64,000 nt of DNA. Source: Apostichopus japonicus (lineage: Eukaryota > Echinodermata > Holothuroidea > Aspidochirotida > Stichopodidae). A program made the translations under genes and the position numbers. The stretch is from the NCBI RefSeq assembly GCF_037975245.1, contig NC_092569.1:30198668-30262667 (forward strand), in the 5' to 3' direction. Under the pieces are notes generated by a model. The model saw only the letters and a list, made by a program, of their open reading frames with translations, searched no databases and was not told the DNA's origin. This document shows, piece by piece, positions 1-11,369 of the stretch (position 1 is its first letter; each line of letters begins with the position of its first letter).

Positions 1-830
1 TTTATGAGTGATTATTTTAGCTAAGTTACTTCGCTTTTGGTTGGAAGGCAAAATTAAAGCAGTATCGAAAGGACAGGAAGTGATACTACTAATCAGCACT
101 ATATAACATACATTGACTAGTACAATACATCTTATATACCGTGAAATGTAAGGAATGATATAGTCTACAGTATCAATATGTATGTACAAATATCTCAATA
201 TTTGGAACATTCGAAGTTTGTCAGTGGTATGCTAAATGAACCAAACTTCCTTGTTTTATGATGCCTACGTCACACCCTGTTTGCGGAATCGAGTATCCTC
301 ACATCTGATTGAATCAACATATCAGCTGTTTCATTGGGTTTTGATTAATTTGTTTATTGACTGAAAGAATTACATCAATAATGACTATAAATTATAAGGA
401 AAAATATTGTTCATTTATATAAGATATTTATTCAAAGGAGCATTGTTTGACTTATAAAAAGGTAGGTTGATATTAGATTTTTTTATACAAATTTTTAAAT
501 GAAATTTATATCTAATAACCAGCAGAGGCAAAGCTAGAGCTTATTTGGAGGCGTAGAGCTACTTTATAGGCGTAGCTATAAGTGGTTAATTTAACAGTGG
601 CCCCGTCTTCTCAGGGGGTCCAGATGGTTGGCTGCTAACAGTTTTAGCCAACAGAGACACTGCCAGTCATGACTTTGCATGAATAATTTTTATTAATATC
701 AGCATGCCTAAGCCATCCTATTATCTAGCTGACAGTGGCGTAGCTAGAGGTAGAGGAAAAGCTCTCCCTCCTACACACACAAAACATTTTCAAGGAAGAA
801 AAATGGGACGGCAAGGAAAATTAAATAGCT
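1..830. repeat. 5'-flank block of an array unit left of the window
   Basis: This stretch repeats, in the same order, the sequence that lies just upstream of genes A, B and C (from about 24,960, 37,930 and 52,660). Shared landmarks are gctaagttac near 20, cttatataccgtgaaatg near 131, a cctacgtcacacc stretch near 265, and ggcgtagctagaggtaga near 728. The minisatellite present at 25.1 and 52.8 kb is almost absent here. The simplest reading is that another gene of the array lies to the left. No coding sequence is seen in it. Confidence 0.7.
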
Positions 831-835
831 ATTAT

Positions 836-1270
836 ATATAATACTGGATACACTGAAAATAAAATTGGGTGTCAATTGACACCTTTCAAGGGTATAGATG
901 TTCTGGACACCATTTTCACGCATTTGACACCCACAGTTCCTCACAATAACCCCTTCGTGAGTGTCATTCTTGCATCGCTCCGAGAATGCACATTCCTATG
1001 TTGACATCATTTGGGTGTAATCATCAATTTTACTCCGATAGATGTGTCAAAATACACCACTGTGGTGGCCAGCAATAAGCCGGCTACGTGGAGTCAAAAC
1101 AATTTGAGTGGGTCAGTTGACACATTTGGAATCAGCGTGACACTCTCTGATACTCATTTATATACTGGCACCTTTAGATACTCATAACGTGGGTCAAAGT
1201 AAGGCAGTAGGGTGGTCAGATGACACCTTTGAAAGGATGGAATCAGCGTGACACTCTTTGGTACTCATTT
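836..1270. repeat. unassigned repeat with gtgtca-type motifs
   Basis: A 16-bp perfect palindrome, ggtgtcaattgacacc, lies at 868-883. A block containing ggaatcagcgtgacactct occurs at 1128 and again at 1239, a spacing of 111 bp, each preceded by a ggtcag-tgacac stretch. This looks like subterminal repeat structure of a degraded non-autonomous transposon, but no terminal inverted repeats or transposase fragment can be identified. Short open frames here are not gene-like. Confidence 0.35.
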
Positions 1271-3044
1271 GCCTCGTGTACCGTAGTGACCGTACGTTGC
1301 TATGTTCCTGCCAAAAGCAAAGCGCGAAAACAGACTTCTTGGGCATGTTTAAGTACAATCTGTATATTTTACGTGCGTGCATAAGCGTTACGTGGGTGGG
1401 TAAGTACAGAAGTATAGTAGTGCTAGCCGGTTGCAAATGGATATGATGTTATGTGATATACAGCAGCTTCGTTAAGCGTGACAGATAAACAGGTAATTTC
1501 AATTTACAAATTAATGTTATCATAAAATTATATTATTTGTATGGCATATAAATAAGTATCATTCACATCGATTAATATAAAAGGCCTACAACCTGAAACT
1601 TTTAAACAAACGAAAGCAGACATTATGGTAAGCCAAAGGTCGTTAGCCTAGCATAGTAAGTAGCAGTAAGTGTCTAATAGTCAATACTGTGTTAGGCCAA
1701 TACAAGATACTAGATGCTAGGCCTAGTTTAACTAGTTTGCAATCGCAGACCCTAATGTTATGCTAGGCTGCATATACCTCTGCAACAGAGTGAGCAGGCC
1801 GACTGTACAAAATAAACAGTCATTAAGAATTTTCTAATATTGAATTAATAGGCTAGGCCCTACAGGACTTTAACACCTTGGAAAATTAACGGAGCAGTAG
1901 CAGAATACCAGTTCACGCGCAGACACAACCTAAGAGAGTAAGAAACATTAGCTACACCATCAAAGAAACCTCTCCCTTGCCCTTATCATCTACATCGTCG
2001 AATGACCTCTCAAATAAACAACTCCGCTATTGAACAGTGCTGGATATTTATCAAAAGACACTTCTTAGTCCAGTCAATGCGTCTGTGGTGGCTACACCGG
2101 CTCCATCATCTACACTGTCAAATAATTTCTCCCTATTGATCAGCTTAGACATTTATCAAAAAAGTCCAAATCCAATCAATATTCCTTGAGTGGCTACACC
2201 GTCTACACTGTCAAACGAAGCCTTTTGAGAACGTCACATCACACATATGGAATATGTTTTCGTCATCTAGTCCTTTGAGTCAATGGTCTACTGATAACAA
2301 ATGTGACTGTGTAGCCGGCTTCACAGTGGACTGGTATTGTGCAATTAAGCCAAAGTAACCCACAGAAGGCTAGGCCTAGCCTAGGCCCTTATGTTGTTAA
2401 AACTCACAAAGGTATTGTTTTAGAATCAGTAACTGGAAGCAGAGCTATATGTTGACCCTAACCTCGATAGGCTAGGCCTACACTAACCTTGTTTCTAAGT
2501 GTACTAAGTTTCTAAGTTTTGTTTTCCCGAGTGAAAATGGGCGCCCCGAAAAATAGTGGCGGCCCCTTTAAAGAAAACCCCGCGCCTTAAAAAAAATCAA
2601 CCCCTAGCTCGCTCTGAAAAACGTTGCCCATACCGGGCTTCCAAATGAAACAGATTTTTCCGATCCTCATTTTTGACCAATACACTAACAATCGGGTCGA
2701 AAACCGATTATTAAATATGTATATCCCATACCTTATGCAATGCACAACATGAATCAGAACGCGCGACAAGTTCAATGCAATTTTAGTGTGTGAAATCCCT
2801 CACATGTAGTTAACCAGTATAAGTTCTCCTAAGACTTAGTGTTAGGGGCAGCCAAATAAACGTTTCTTAATTGAACGCTAATCACCTTTTGCAACCAGTT
2901 CAGATTGAAACTTTCATTACTTCAGAGTGTAAATATTTCCCCAACACTTAAAAATTTACTTTGGTACGTGTCAATCCCTTCATAGACTTTCGTCAAAACT
3001 AAGAAAGGGAAGCAAGGTTATTGCTACTCATGATTTTATATTTG
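1271..3044. other. no gene; scattered taggcc motifs
   Basis: No exon-like or conserved open frame is visible. The stretch 1,640-2,490 holds many copies of taggcc and its palindromic form taggccta, for example around 1,720, 1,853, 2,369 and 2,470, suggesting an old dispersed repeat. A small GC-rich patch occurs at 2,525-2,590. Confidence 0.4.
1952..2222. repeat. imperfect tandem repeat, about 100-140 bp units
   Basis: Three units begin with gctacacc at 1952, 2090 and 2192. They share tcatctaca(t/c)(c/t)gtc and gacatttatcaaaa-like segments. Units are diverged and of unequal length, the last one partial. Nothing indicates coding. Confidence 0.45.
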
Positions 3045-3254
3045 AATAATAATAATAATAATAATAAACAGTTCTTATTAAGCGCCCGTAACAGAAGTCT
3101 CAGGGCGCTTTACAAATAAAAGGTCAAAAAATACATAAAGAATACAAGTCAAACACACAGCTAAAGAAGCATATGACCGAATGATAAAAAGTAAAATAGC
3201 ACACAAAAGGCAATAACCATGGATAAAAAAGCACTAACATATATAGAAAATGAA

Positions 3255-4583
3255 TTACTGGGTAAAGAGATGAGTTTTCAGTTTTGTTTTAAAATTGTCC
3301 ACAGAAGATGCAGTCCTGATATGTTGTGGCAAAATGTTCCATTCTGTATGAGCGGCTTCTACGAATGATCGGCGTCCATAGGCGGTGCGTGGTCGGCGAG
3401 AAGGGGGTTTGATTAGGTTCTGAGATGAAGAGCGAAGTGACCGACAAGGATTGTATCGCGTGATAAGGTCAGTTAAATATGGAGGAGCAAGTCCATGGAG
3501 ACACTTGAATGTGAGCAGGTTGATCTTAAATGCAATTCTTTGGCGGATGGAAAGCCAGTGAAGACCGCTCATGATCTCAGATATGCTGTCATACTTTTTA
3601 GTGCGCGTCACCAGTCTAGCTGCAGTATTCTGGATTCTTTGCAGCTTCATGATTTCAGAGTCCGGGAGGCCGTAGAGAAGGGCATTGCAGTTGTCTAAAC
3701 GCGAGGTGACATAGGCGTGAACCAGTTTCTCAGTTGTATCCTGATCGAGATAATGTCTAATCCTTCCGATGCTTCTGATGGCGTTAGTTGCGTTCCGACA
3801 GACGTTATTAACATGTTCCCTCATAGTTAGCTGACTATCTAAAATAACTCCCAGATTGCGCGCATAGGAGGTTGGTTCTACGTTAGTGTCACCTACCCTA
3901 ATTCCAGATAAGGGCGTCGCCTTCATGTTTCGCGATGTGACATGAATCACTTCAGTTTTGCTGTCATTTAACTGAAGTTTGTTGCGTACAGTCCATGATT
4001 TTATGTCGGCAAGACACTGTTCAAGTTTGGACACAGAAACGTCTCTGCTTGAAGGATTCATAGAAATATGCAGCTGTGTGTCATCTGCGTATGCCATACA
4101 CTCGATGCCATTGGAAGAGGCTATGTCTTCGATCGGAGCGCTATACATTGTAAAGATAACAGGTCCTGCTACCGATCCCTGCGGTATGCCGCAGTCCATT
4201 AGAAGCGCGTCGGAGAGTGCAGTCTCAACAGCAACAGCTTGCTTGCGGTTTTCAAGGTAGGAAACAAACCAGTCCGGCGCCTTATCCGTGATTCCATATC
4301 GCTCCTCTAGGCGCGCAATCAACACAGGATGGTCAATAGTGTCAAAAGCGGCCGAGAAATCTAAGAGAACCAGTACCGCCTCGTCGCCTCTGTCAACAGT
4401 CTGCAGGAGGTCGTTGCACACGCGGAGAAGTGCAGTCTCTGTACTGCAGCCTTCCCGATAAGCGGATTGTTTGTTGCTCTGAAGCCCATTTTCTTTAAGA
4501 TAGGCTTGAAGTTGACTTACAACGACACGTTCCAAGAGTTTTGAGTCAAACCTTAAGTTTGATATAGGACGATAGTTCTTCAT
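3255..4583 (-). pseudogene. LINE reverse transcriptase half (downstream of in-frame stop)
   Basis: This is an RVT_1-type reverse transcriptase that would copy the element's RNA at the nicked target. Visible motifs in order are NYRPISNL at the start, FDTIDH near residue 79, GIPQGS near 132, and the catalytic YADD near 165. The C-terminal region with WNILPQHIR and a final KTHLFTQ resembles the CR1/L2 tail. The frame is open for 442 codons from an internal Met and is the same frame as the endonuclease half, separated from it by one TGA and six sense codons. The element would need readthrough or reversion of that stop to make a full protein. Confidence 0.9.
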
Positions 4584-4601
4584 GTCCTCACAGTCAAGCG
4601 A

Positions 4602-6413
4602 TCATTTTTTGATCAGAGGTTTGACACGAGCAACTTTATAAGCATCTGGAAATTGCCCAGAGGATAGCGAATTGTTGATAATCTTTGTGATAATTGGCAA
4701 AAGATCATCAAGCAAGTACATCAGTAGCGACATTGGCAGCGGATCGAGGCTGCATGTCTTTTTCGAAGACTTCATCACAAGGGCGCGCACTTCATCCTCC
4801 GAAACCTCTTGAAATTGGACAAGAGAGGAGTCACATTGGTCTGTAACATTCACTGAAGCAGAAGTGGATGCATTGTCAAGAGATGTCCGAAGTTTACGAA
4901 TCTTTTGATCAAAGAAGTTGACAAATTCATTCGCTATGTCTGCTGAAGACATTCCTGATGGTAGCACTGGTGGAGCTTGAGCGACGGACAATTTGTCAAT
5001 AACATTGAACAACTGTTTTTGGTCACATTCAGATATGACTGACCGGTGGTATTTGGTCTTTGTGCTGTCGAGAAGTTCCTTGTACTCAGAGCAACTTTCT
5101 TGAAAGGCTTGTTTATCAACTTCCAAACCTGACGACTTCCACTTTCTTTCATATGAGCGCTTCTTTCTTTTTGCATTTCTGAGGCTCTCATCATACCAAG
5201 GAGCATGCGGCCGGAGAGTTATCTTGCGAGTTTTCACGGGTGCATGTTTGTCAAGAACATCGCTCAGAACAGTATGATATTGCTCAATGAGGACATCAGG
5301 ATCATCAGCAGGATTCAAGATCAATGGTGAGTTGACAACATCATGACGTAAAGCGTCGAGATCAACGTCTTTCAACCGACGTTGACGAACGGTACACTTA
5401 GTTGGTTTTGGTCGTGCAACATCGAGATCACACTTCACTGCATAGTGGTCAGATGGAAGTCCATAAAGTATCGATGGGTTTGATACCAGAGAATCCGTTT
5501 CATGCGAAATGATGAGGTCTAGGGTATGACCCTTTTTGTGTGTAGCACCAGTCACATGTTGACGAAGACCAGCAGATTCAAGAAGGTCGCGCATATGCGA
5601 AGCATCGCGGTCTTGTTCATTATCCACATGAAAATTAAAGTCTCCAGCGAACAACAAGCGACATTGGACAACAGAGATGGTTTCCAAAAGGATGGCAAAT
5701 TCGCGAAAGAAAGTTGAGGGCGTCTGCTTACTTTTCGATGATGGAGGTCGATACACAGACAGCAGCCGTAAAGGCTGCTGTCCACTTGAAGAGACAGAAA
5801 TGTCCATCAGTTCAAATGAAGAAAAGGATTGGGTGTGGTTCTCCGTGATGCCAAAACCCTTTCTGAGAATTATGCAGATGCCGCCTCCTCTACAAAATTT
5901 TCGAGGTTTGTGGTAAACAGCATAATCAGGAAGGGTAGCATAAATATCAGCTAAAGCTCGGTTGTCGCGTGAGTCTCCTTTGAGCCAACTTTCGGTAATC
6001 AACAGAATGTCCAGTTTATGATCAATAATGAGGTCACATATTGACGCAGATTTCCCACGGCGTTTCATTGATCTAGCGTTCCAAGTAGCGAACCGAACCT
6101 TCGGAAACTTATTATCGGATTGCAAATTCCTAGTGCCAGTAGGACTAATAGGAACTTTAACTAGTTGACGTTGTCTTGGTGACGAAACAAAATCCTCAAC
6201 AGGTTTATCGCTTGATAAAAGTCTATTACTTGTGATGACTGCAATTGATCGATTTTTCCTTACGCTTCGATAACCACGCTTTGTCAGCTTGGCAATCTTG
6301 AGTTCTCGTAATTTACTCCATAGGTTTTGATCAATGCGATTACAATGGCGTTTATCACACCTTTGTTTGAGGTCCAACAGAGTAGCATTGCTATAGAATA
6401 GGCGAGGTTTCAT
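4602..6413 (-). pseudogene. LINE endonuclease half, ends at premature TGA
   Basis: This is a 603-codon open frame with an apurinic/apyrimidinic-type endonuclease. Motifs are WNARSM near residue 110, ITESWL, VYRPP, GDFNFHV near 257, HTLDLI, and SDHYAV near 328; all catalytic landmarks look intact. The N-terminal 100 residues are basic, with several Cys and His (CDKRHC). The frame continues past the endonuclease into the start of the RT domain, ending KPLIKK followed by TGA. A CGA-to-TGA change would explain the stop. The start Met lies inside the 212-bp 5' monomer, so the same start sequence (MKPRLFYSNATLL) recurs upstream in the second monomer. Confidence 0.88.
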
Positions 6414-6803
6414 AGTTTACTAAGTACAGGTTCTATACACACAATGTATCGCTGTAGTAACGCTGTGGCAATATAAATTCACATCAGAAACAGTTCAGAA
6501 TACCAGATGACGATGAAAAAATGTTCAAATCCACGGAGATTCCGAACGACGAGGTACTTACAGAACACCACAAAATAGTTAAAACACAACAGAGTAGCAT
6601 TGCTATAGAATAGGCGAGGTTTCATAGTTAAGTAAGTACAGGTTCTATACACACAATGTATCGCTATAGTAACGCTATGGCAATATAAATTCACATCAAA
6701 AACAGTTCAAAATACCAGAAGACGATGAAAAAAAATGTTCAAATTCACGGAGATTCCGAACGACGAGGTACTTACAGAACACCACAAATAGTTAAAACAC
6801 AAA
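6378..6803 (-). repeat. two tandem 5' monomers of the LINE, 212-bp period
   Basis: The segment beginning agtagcattgctatag occurs at 6381 and 6593, and the two units run about 6378-6589 and 6590-6803 with only a few differences. In other LINEs, tandem 5' monomers act as internal promoters; that role is inferred here. Each unit carries the protein start and, in element sense, a GTAAGTACC donor-like sequence. Confidence 0.8.
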
Positions 6804-7290
6804 TAGAGTCCTCCAATTAGGCAAAATAAACAGGTGTTTACGGAGCGTCAAGAGGAGTGCAACCTGCTGAGGGCGCCACCAGCTTTGAAGCTTAATAGGA
6901 TAATAGCGAGGTTGATCAAAGGGGTAATGTATGTGTAATTAGTCAACCACTGTATATTGCACAATATACATAGTCTGTTCACGAGGCTTTATGGCTCGCT
7001 TGTCGGTGTGTTGCCTACGCACGACTGCGAGAGTTACAGTATAGCATTATCACTGCTGTACACTTGTTGTGTCGTAAGCAATTTCACGATCAGACGTTTA
7101 ACAGCGGAAGTTGGGTTACTCAGATTTTCTTGGATTTCACAAATTCGTGTGGTATGGCCCTACAGTGGCCGTGTGTTTTGTGACTCGTGATTTGTATCTC
7201 CTTCGTAAGTAGTAGGTACATTTTCCATATAGAGTACATTAATTAATCCTATTGATTTTGCTATATATTGTATATGCTTGTATATTGTAT
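6804..7290. other. no gene recognised
   Basis: The segment is moderately GC-rich compared with its surroundings (about 6,840-7,190). A donor-like cttcgtaagtagt occurs at 7,201-7,213 on the plus strand, so a noncoding first exon is conceivable. No conserved open frame was found and no counterpart is visible in the other units. Confidence 0.25.
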
Positions 7291-7443
7291 ATGCTGGTCA
7301 GCGGTCGTCTGGGGTCAACAGCTCTAGGTCAAAGACTGAAAACCTTGTAAACAGTAAATCTTGCTATAACTATCATGGATTGAGTTCATATTTATTATTT
7401 ATGTTTCTTAGGGCAAGTAGATGATCCCTAATGTTTTTGGTGG

Positions 7444-7609
7444 AGGTCAAAGGTCACCTGAGGTCAGGAGAGGCAATACCCCATAAAAACCTGCAAAAAG
7501 CATATCTTCAGGCTTTTAATGATGAAGCTCATATTTGGCATGAGGGTTCCTTGTAGTGAATAGATTATCTATATTGTTTGAAAGGTAGGTCAAAGGTCAT
7601 CTCAGGTCA
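7444..7609 (+). repeat. duplicated triplet of AGGTCA half-sites (DR1 plus DR4)
   Basis: AGGTCA occurs at 7444, 7451 and 7461, and again with identical spacing at 7587, 7594 and 7604. Each triplet is a direct repeat with 1-bp spacing followed by one with 4-bp spacing; the triplets are 143 bp apart. A weaker related stretch (ggggtcaacag, ctaggtcaaag) lies at about 7,300-7,335. AGGTCA is the classical nuclear-receptor half-site, but the regular period suggests a tandem or dispersed repeat family. Confidence 0.6.
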
Positions 7610-7785
7610 AGAAAGTTCAAAAATGAAAATGTGGTAAATTGTTCAATTTCCTAAACTTGAAAGCATTAAATATATATTAGGGACATCCGACGACCTCAAA
7701 AGCTGACTTTGGTTGTCCAGACAGAACTTTAATTGTCTTGGGTGACAGGAGGACCATAAATAACTTGAGATATGTTTGATTGAAT

Positions 7786-8245
7786 GTGACCATATTTGAC
7801 TGTCTAAACCCTAAACTACTCCATGAAGCTGGATCACAGTAGGGGTTCTGTGATTTCTTATTTGAAAATGCTCTTTGGAAGCTTTACTTAGACTATTACA
7901 ATCTTCTCGTTGATTTGCTTTTGACACCTGATTCATTTGGAATATTTGCATAGCTGTCAAAGTTTTCTGTACTTAGAATTACATAAAGAAGCATATTTTT
8001 GTAGAAATAATCTTCTTGTTTGTGAATATATCATTGAGATATTATAAAGAAAAACAAAGACATTTTCAGCTGAATTGTCATGATGTCATCATCTATTCTG
8101 CTGTTGCCAGATGCATTTACAAAATATCACTAAATTTTAAACATTCATATCTTCACAATACCAAATGCTATGAGGATGTGGTTTTCACAGTTAGATTCAA
8201 TACAATTTCAGCATTTTTGTTCAGCAATCAACTTTAGCCACCAGA
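7786..8245. repeat. block shared with 57,765-58,215
   Basis: About 450 bp here matches the 3' flank of gene D in the same orientation. Landmarks are ggatcacagtaggggttctg, ctgattcatttggaat, and ctgctgttgccagatgcatt. The block is absent from the B and C units, so A and D share an ancestral 3' flank. On the minus strand of the D copy an 85-codon frame is open; here the frame is broken, so coding function is unlikely. Confidence 0.65.
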
Positions 8246-9693
8246 ATATTTTTGTTAAGAGAAAACAAGTTAAGATGCTTAAAATCCATAACTGGAGGCG
8301 AAACTTTGTTTTATGTTGGCTAATACTTAAGTATTTTAGTACACAAACAATACTGTAGTTCTCGTTTAGTCAAAAGATACAGTGATTTAGAGAAATTTGA
8401 TGTCAAAGTTGGCAGATTCCCACTGACCAGAAACACGATACATAAAAAATCATGTTGTCATGACGGCATGTTATTGTGACGTCAATTGCGCAGTGTACCG
8501 CAAACACTTCGCAATAACAATGGAATTTCCACGTACTTCTCGTTAGAAAGTGAAGCTTTTATTAACTTTATTCTTCCAATAAACATACAGCTGCATGAGA
8601 AAGATAGTTGTTGGAAATGTTCAGCACTTTTTAACTTATTTTGGGTAGCAATTCGTCAATTAAAAGTACATTATGGTTAAAAAACTGCCTGAACGTCTGG
8701 TCATATTTCATAAGATCAGTTGCTATTATAGGCCAGTATACATACTGTGCCGTACGATATCGAGGTGTTTTAGCAATTGAAAGGTCTACCTTGTGAAATA
8801 TGTTGACATCTCGGGTATTTCTTCATTTTTTGTTGCAATTAATCGTGTTTGCAGTTAGTTTTTAGTCAGTATATGCAATTTTAATCGAATCCATGAAATA
8901 TAAATCTTTGGGTGTGTCTCAGTCTAGCTGCCATAAAGTAAGGCTTTCAGGAAGTCACAACTCCACGAGAGCAGATACACAAGTGAAGGAAACACCACGG
9001 TAAAAAAACGGGCCTGATAAATTCCATATTCCATATACTAGTTTCAAAAGTTAAAAGATGCGAAAACTTTTACTGTCGCAGTACAATATATACATGCCTA
9101 CAATGCACATCGTTCATATACGTGTTAGTGTGCATAGTGTCATATCGTTGGTTCTGCTAAAGAGAACCAAGTCACACAGGGCCTATTGTATAGCAGTGTA
9201 CAACCTATCTATTGTAACATGATCTTGTTTCCTTGCACCTATGGGGTAAATCACGGCTGAAAATAAACAATTGAGCATGTACATTAGAATAACAAGGCAA
9301 ATGTGGCTAACAAGTTTAGGCATATATAAGAAAATAAATTAGGGAGACTACCTTTAGAGGTCCTTAAACTATACTGCCTATAAGTGTTTGCCTGCAGACG
9401 GTGGGAAACCCCCTTACCAAATTAATCCAAAACCTGTGACGCTTTTCGCAAGTTTAAATGACTGGGAAACGTAAAGAAACTTAAACCATGGAGGTAAAAC
9501 AGATTTACCTCCATGTTATGACAGAGTGTCGTATGAGCCTAGTGTTAGTACTGAAGTGAATAGCTTGATCGAAAGTTTACCTCAAGAGACTCGGCACAAG
9601 TACGTCAGGGGGTAACCTGCAGTCATCTGAGCGTTTAGGAATGTTTGCGAAAAGAGCAAATTTCTTGTACAAAAGTGCTAGGTTTGATCAAGT
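8246..9693. other. no gene recognised
   Basis: This is AT-rich sequence without exon-like, repeat or conserved coding signals that I can recognise. Short open frames (for example around 8,490-8,680) have no family resemblance. Confidence 0.3.
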
Positions 9694-9797
9694 TTTACAT
9701 CAATGGAAAGGTACAGGTGTAAAGATTCAATGTAACATACACTTGAAAGGATTAGAGAATGTCGAAAACCACCAGCTATGCATATTAAACAGTTTTA
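9694..9797 (+). repeat. dispersed repeat, copy 1 (inverted partner at 10.8 kb)
   Basis: The roughly 104-bp segment containing gtaaagattcaatgtaacat and agagaatgtcgaaaaccacc recurs in inverted orientation at 10,817-10,918, and its last half recurs at 58,780-58,835. Both full copies would read a peptide with the core LENVENHQLC. The frames around this core differ and carry no further similarity, so it is treated as a repeat rather than a gene. Confidence 0.55.
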
Positions 9798-10746
9798 TTG
9801 CCGACTTGGAAATTCCTACAAATGCTTCAAACGATGTCTTTTTAAATAATAAGTTCCATCATTTTATTAATGTTATTTTGTATTATTTATGTGGCTATAA
9901 TGATTCATAATTCTCAGTATTCTCATCTTAGTACTGTTTGCTAATTATTAACGTCCACCTTGATCTGTAGATATTTCCAACTTAAAACTATATTTTATTA
10001 ATATTTAGAGGTTTTAGTAGTAAGATTTCCATTGTATTTTATTTTACTACAATTAGAGGGTATATTTTGAAAGTCATTTTATCATTCAATTTGGTTGTGC
10101 TACTGATTATGTACTATTTAAGTAACAATATCAATAATTACATACATTTTGTGTAGTATATTGTATTAAGAACCTCACATCTTAAAATAAGCAACACAAA
10201 CGATCCAGTACCACATATATTTAAGAATCGTTATCAAAGGAAGCTAAGAATAAAGGTGATAATTTTAATGATAAATCAAGTCAAATCAGGGGATGCCACT
10301 TTCTAGTAACAAAGGTAGTTTGAATTTGCTGTTTTCTATCCAGAAAATCGATGCAATTAGTAGTTTGTTTGTGAAGTAAGGAACACATGTTATTGTATAT
10401 TTGATTTTGAATAAAATTGATTATTTTCCTTACATAAGGACTTTATACTGGACAGAGAATTGTAAGAATATCAGCCACTGTGCACATGCTATTCCAATTA
10501 ATGGGATTTTTTTTCAGAAATCATGATTAACCAACCATGGGCTCCTGAATAAAATGATTGCAATGATACATGGCAACTTAGCCCCACCCCCAAACACACA
10601 AACCTTCCCTATATGAGGTAAAGCATGATTAGAATGATATAATGTTAACTTATACTGATGCTATTAATTTATGACAAGGCTAAGCTCAATATTGCGGGTA
10701 GGAAGGGAGGGCATGGGTGTTGGGAGAGAGGGGATAATCATATGGG
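9798..10746. other. no gene recognised
   Basis: AT-rich spacer enclosed by the inverted repeat arms; nothing gene-like is visible. Confidence 0.3.
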
Positions 10747-10747
10747 A

Positions 10748-10786
<39 letters not shown>

Positions 10787-10817
10787 ATCATAATAATAAT
10801 AATAATAATAATAATAA
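10747..10817. repeat. (TA)n followed by (ATA)n microsatellite
   Basis: A dinucleotide tract at about 10,748-10,786 runs into a trinucleotide tract at 10,790-10,817 in the 3' flank of gene A, at the position where the B, C and D units also carry (TA)n. Confidence 0.9.
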
Positions 10818-10918
10818 CTGTTTAAAGTGCATAGCTGGTGATTTTCGACATTCTCTAATCTCTTCAAGTTTATGTTATATTGAATCTTTACACTTGTAAT
10901 TTCCATTGATGTATGATA
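10817..10918 (-). repeat. dispersed repeat, copy 2
   Basis: Reverse complement of the 9,694-9,797 segment, directly abutting the (ATA)n tract. A truncated third copy abuts the (TA)n tract of gene D at 58,780, so the repeat and the microsatellite appear to be linked. Confidence 0.55.
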
Positions 10919-11078
10919 CAATATGTAGGTGTGTGGTCCTAGAAACCAAGAATCATTACGTATCCACTTTCACGCAATTGTTAATTTCCTACACACTATT
11001 TTTTGTGGAGGGGGGGGGGTGAGGTTTGGGATGCACACCATGAAAAGAAAAATGGACATGTTCACTTTGATTTTTGAT

Positions 11079-11084
11079 TTTATT
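11079..11084 (-). terminator. candidate poly(A) signal of gene A
   Basis: AATAAA on the minus strand about 290 nt after the stop codon of gene A. Equivalent hexamers occur 237-304 nt after the stops of genes B, C and D, which supports a 3' UTR of about 300 nt in the family. Confidence 0.45.
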
Positions 11085-11369
11085 CCTTTGTGAGACTCAT
11101 ACAATAATCAATTGTTAACTATCAAACAACAGTAAGATTGTTAACATTCACAATTTGACATTGATTTCAATCATTGTTATATATCCTTTCATTCCCTTAA
11201 AATATGAATTATTCGTCGAATTGCTCTGGTTGGAATTTTTGTTGCATTTTCTGCTTCTTTCTTGTCTTCAGCCCGTCTCGTTTTCCGATACTCGAAGATC
11301 TGTTTGGATCTTTCCCTACTTTCTAAGTAATGCCTGCACTGTCGGACACTGTGTTATACGGTGTTTTGT

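Larger units (their letters stand above)
3045..6803 (-). mobile_element. CR1/L2-type non-LTR retrotransposon (LINE)
   Basis: On the minus strand the element has two roughly 212-bp 5' monomers, a long protein with an N-terminal basic region, an AP-type endonuclease and a reverse transcriptase, a short 3' UTR, and a (TTA)n-type microsatellite tail at 3045-3067 instead of poly(A). A microsatellite tail and a C-terminal module with an ERSF/LPxxIR-like pattern are typical of the CR1/L2 group. The 3' UTR contains a gggcgctt stretch just before the tail. A single in-frame TGA at 4602-4604 interrupts the protein. No ORF1 is seen upstream of the monomers, and no target-site duplication could be identified by eye. 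The 5' limit could extend up to about 6,890. Confidence 0.9.

Noticed and set aside
1194..1446. Overlapping open frames on both strands near the left edge
   Set aside because: They lie in repeat-like sequence with no domain, splice or conservation evidence.
6531..6575. Possible spliced leader exon in the LINE 5' monomer
   Set aside because: A GTAAGTACC donor-like motif is present, but no matching acceptor or ORF1 downstream could be identified.
9641..9910. 89-codon plus-strand frame with LENVENHQLC core
   Set aside because: The core is a dispersed repeat found inverted at 10.8 kb and truncated at 58.8 kb; the rest of the frame has no support.
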